Shown: piece after piece, positions 11,487 through 12,184 of the stretch | Layout of the letters: each line of letters begins with the position of its first letter | Numbering within the stretch: position 1 is the first letter of the stretch | Assembly (NCBI GenBank): GCA_017379255.1 | Contig: JAFNWZ010000157.1 | Coordinates: 1 to 12,184, forward strand | DNA length: 12,184 nucleotides | From: Akkermansia sp. | GTDB taxonomy: Bacteria; Verrucomicrobiota; Verrucomicrobiia; Verrucomicrobiales; Akkermansiaceae | Direction of reading: 5' to 3' | The notes under the pieces: model-generated | Databases searched by the model: none | What the model was told of the DNA's origin: nothing | What the model saw: only the letters and a program-made list of their open reading frames with translations | Made by a program: the position numbers and the translations under genes

Positions 11487-12184
11487 ATGAAATTCGCACT
11501 CGCAAAACAAGTTCTGCTTGATGGCATCAACAAGGTGGCCGGCGTGGTTTCCACGCGTCCCAGCATGCCCATTCTTTCCAACGTGCTGCTGGACGCAGCC
11601 GATGGCGAGCTGAAGCTTACCACCACCAGCATGGAGCTGACCATCGTCACCAAGGTGCCCTGCATCGTGGAGAAACCCGGCTCCATCACCCTGCCCGCCA
11701 AGAAGCTGCAGAGCATCATCCGCGAACTGCGCGATGGCGAAGTGAGCATCGAAGTGAGCGGCACCGTGGCCACCATTCGCTGCAACCGCGCCCAGTTCAA
11801 GCTCAACGGCCTTCCCGCCAATGAATTCCCCGGTCTGCCCGTATTCAAGGAAGCCCGCGAATTCAAGGTACAGCAGGGCGTGCTGAACAAGGGTTTTGCC
11901 TTCACCGAATTTGCCATCTCCAACGACGGCACCCGCTATGTGCTCAACGGCATCTACACCTGCTTCCAGGATGGCAAGCTCACCCTCGTGGCCACCGATG
12001 GCCGTCGTCTGGCCCTGTTCGAGAGCGAGCTGGAGTTCCCGGAATCCCAGGAAGTCTGCATCGACATTCCCAGCCGCGCCGTGGCCGAAGTACACCGCCT
12101 GCTGGGCGACAACGGCGATGTAATGATCCGCATCACCAGCAACCAGGCCTCCTTCGATTTCGATGACACCCTGCTCATCACCAA
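11487..12184 (+). CDS. dnaN: DNA polymerase III beta subunit (sliding clamp), 5' part
   Basis: The frame starts at ATG 11487 and is open to the window edge (232 codons), so about 60 % of the usual ~366-375 residues is present. The N-terminus MKFALAKQVLLDGINKVAGV, then RPSMPILSNVLLDA, LTTTSMELTIVTKVPC and the domain II stretch AISNDGTRYVLNGIY followed by LVATDGRRLAL are the hallmark segments of the beta clamp, the ring that tethers DNA polymerase III to DNA. Domain I covers about residues 1-125 and the window ends within domain II. Codon use is strongly biased, as in nifJ. The gene has its own promoter and is divergent from the DJ-1 gene; dnaA is not upstream, so this is not the common dnaA-dnaN arrangement. 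Confidence 0.96.
   Translation, partial: MKFALAKQVLLDGINKVAGVVSTRPSMPILSNVLLDAADGELKLTTTSMELTIVTKVPCIVEKPGSITLPAKKLQSIIRELRDGEVSIEVSGTVATIRCNRAQFKLNGLPANEFPGLPVFKEAREFKVQQGVLNKGFAFTEFAISNDGTRYVLNGIYTCFQDGKLTLVATDGRRLALFESELEFPESQEVCIDIPSRAVAEVHRLLGDNGDVMIRITSNQASFDFDDTLLIT

Overview
The window looks like a piece of chromosome from a GC-rich, anaerobic, probably gut-dwelling bacterium. A pyruvate:ferredoxin oxidoreductase (PFOR, nifJ) implies anaerobic fermentation. The style of the housekeeping genes (dnaN, cca, azlCD, nifJ) and of the AAA/DUF4143 remnant would fit Verrucomicrobiota of the Akkermansia type, but that placement is an impression from sequence memory, not a computed result. No rRNA, tRNA, CRISPR array or intact insertion sequence was seen.

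Bases 1-138 are the last 25 codons of nifJ plus its terminator. The same sequence, with two silent differences, recurs at 6705-6842 as the end of a second nifJ copy that holds only the C-terminal ~40 % of PFOR (5355-6782) but has its own promoter. The interval between the copies looks like accessory DNA: a decayed DUF4143 AAA ATPase (181-1047, minus), an internally deleted phoU (1071-1373, plus), a two-helix membrane protein of unknown function (1379-1954, minus), a LysR-type regulator (2068-2991, minus) and an AspT/YidE-family carrier (3529-5127, minus). Between the last two lies a 468-base gap that is not empty. It holds a promoter-to-terminator unit of about 92 nt (candidate small RNA, 3359-3450, minus), a 33-residue membrane-peptide ORF followed by its own terminator (3159-3260, minus), and a LysR box. 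ATA-N9-TAT boxes centred about 65 bp upstream of the inferred starts of both lysR and the carrier gene suggest one small regulon.

Downstream of the second nifJ copy come a 332-residue membrane-anchored protein of unknown function (6911-7909), the azlC-azlD branched-chain amino acid exporter pair (8086-9091), a CCA-adding enzyme translationally coupled to a TM2-domain protein (9144-10720), a convergent DJ-1/PfpI-family protein (10741-11283, minus) and the 5' part of dnaN (11487 to the window edge).

A recurring theme is the promoter layout. For the DJ-1 gene, the 332-residue gene, the second nifJ copy, azlC and cca, the -10 hexamer lies only 6-13 bases before the start codon and there is no ribosome binding site, which predicts leaderless or nearly leaderless mRNAs. 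dnaN and lysR instead have 24-25 bases between the -10 and the start codon, with a good Shine-Dalgarno sequence. azlD, inside its operon, also has one.
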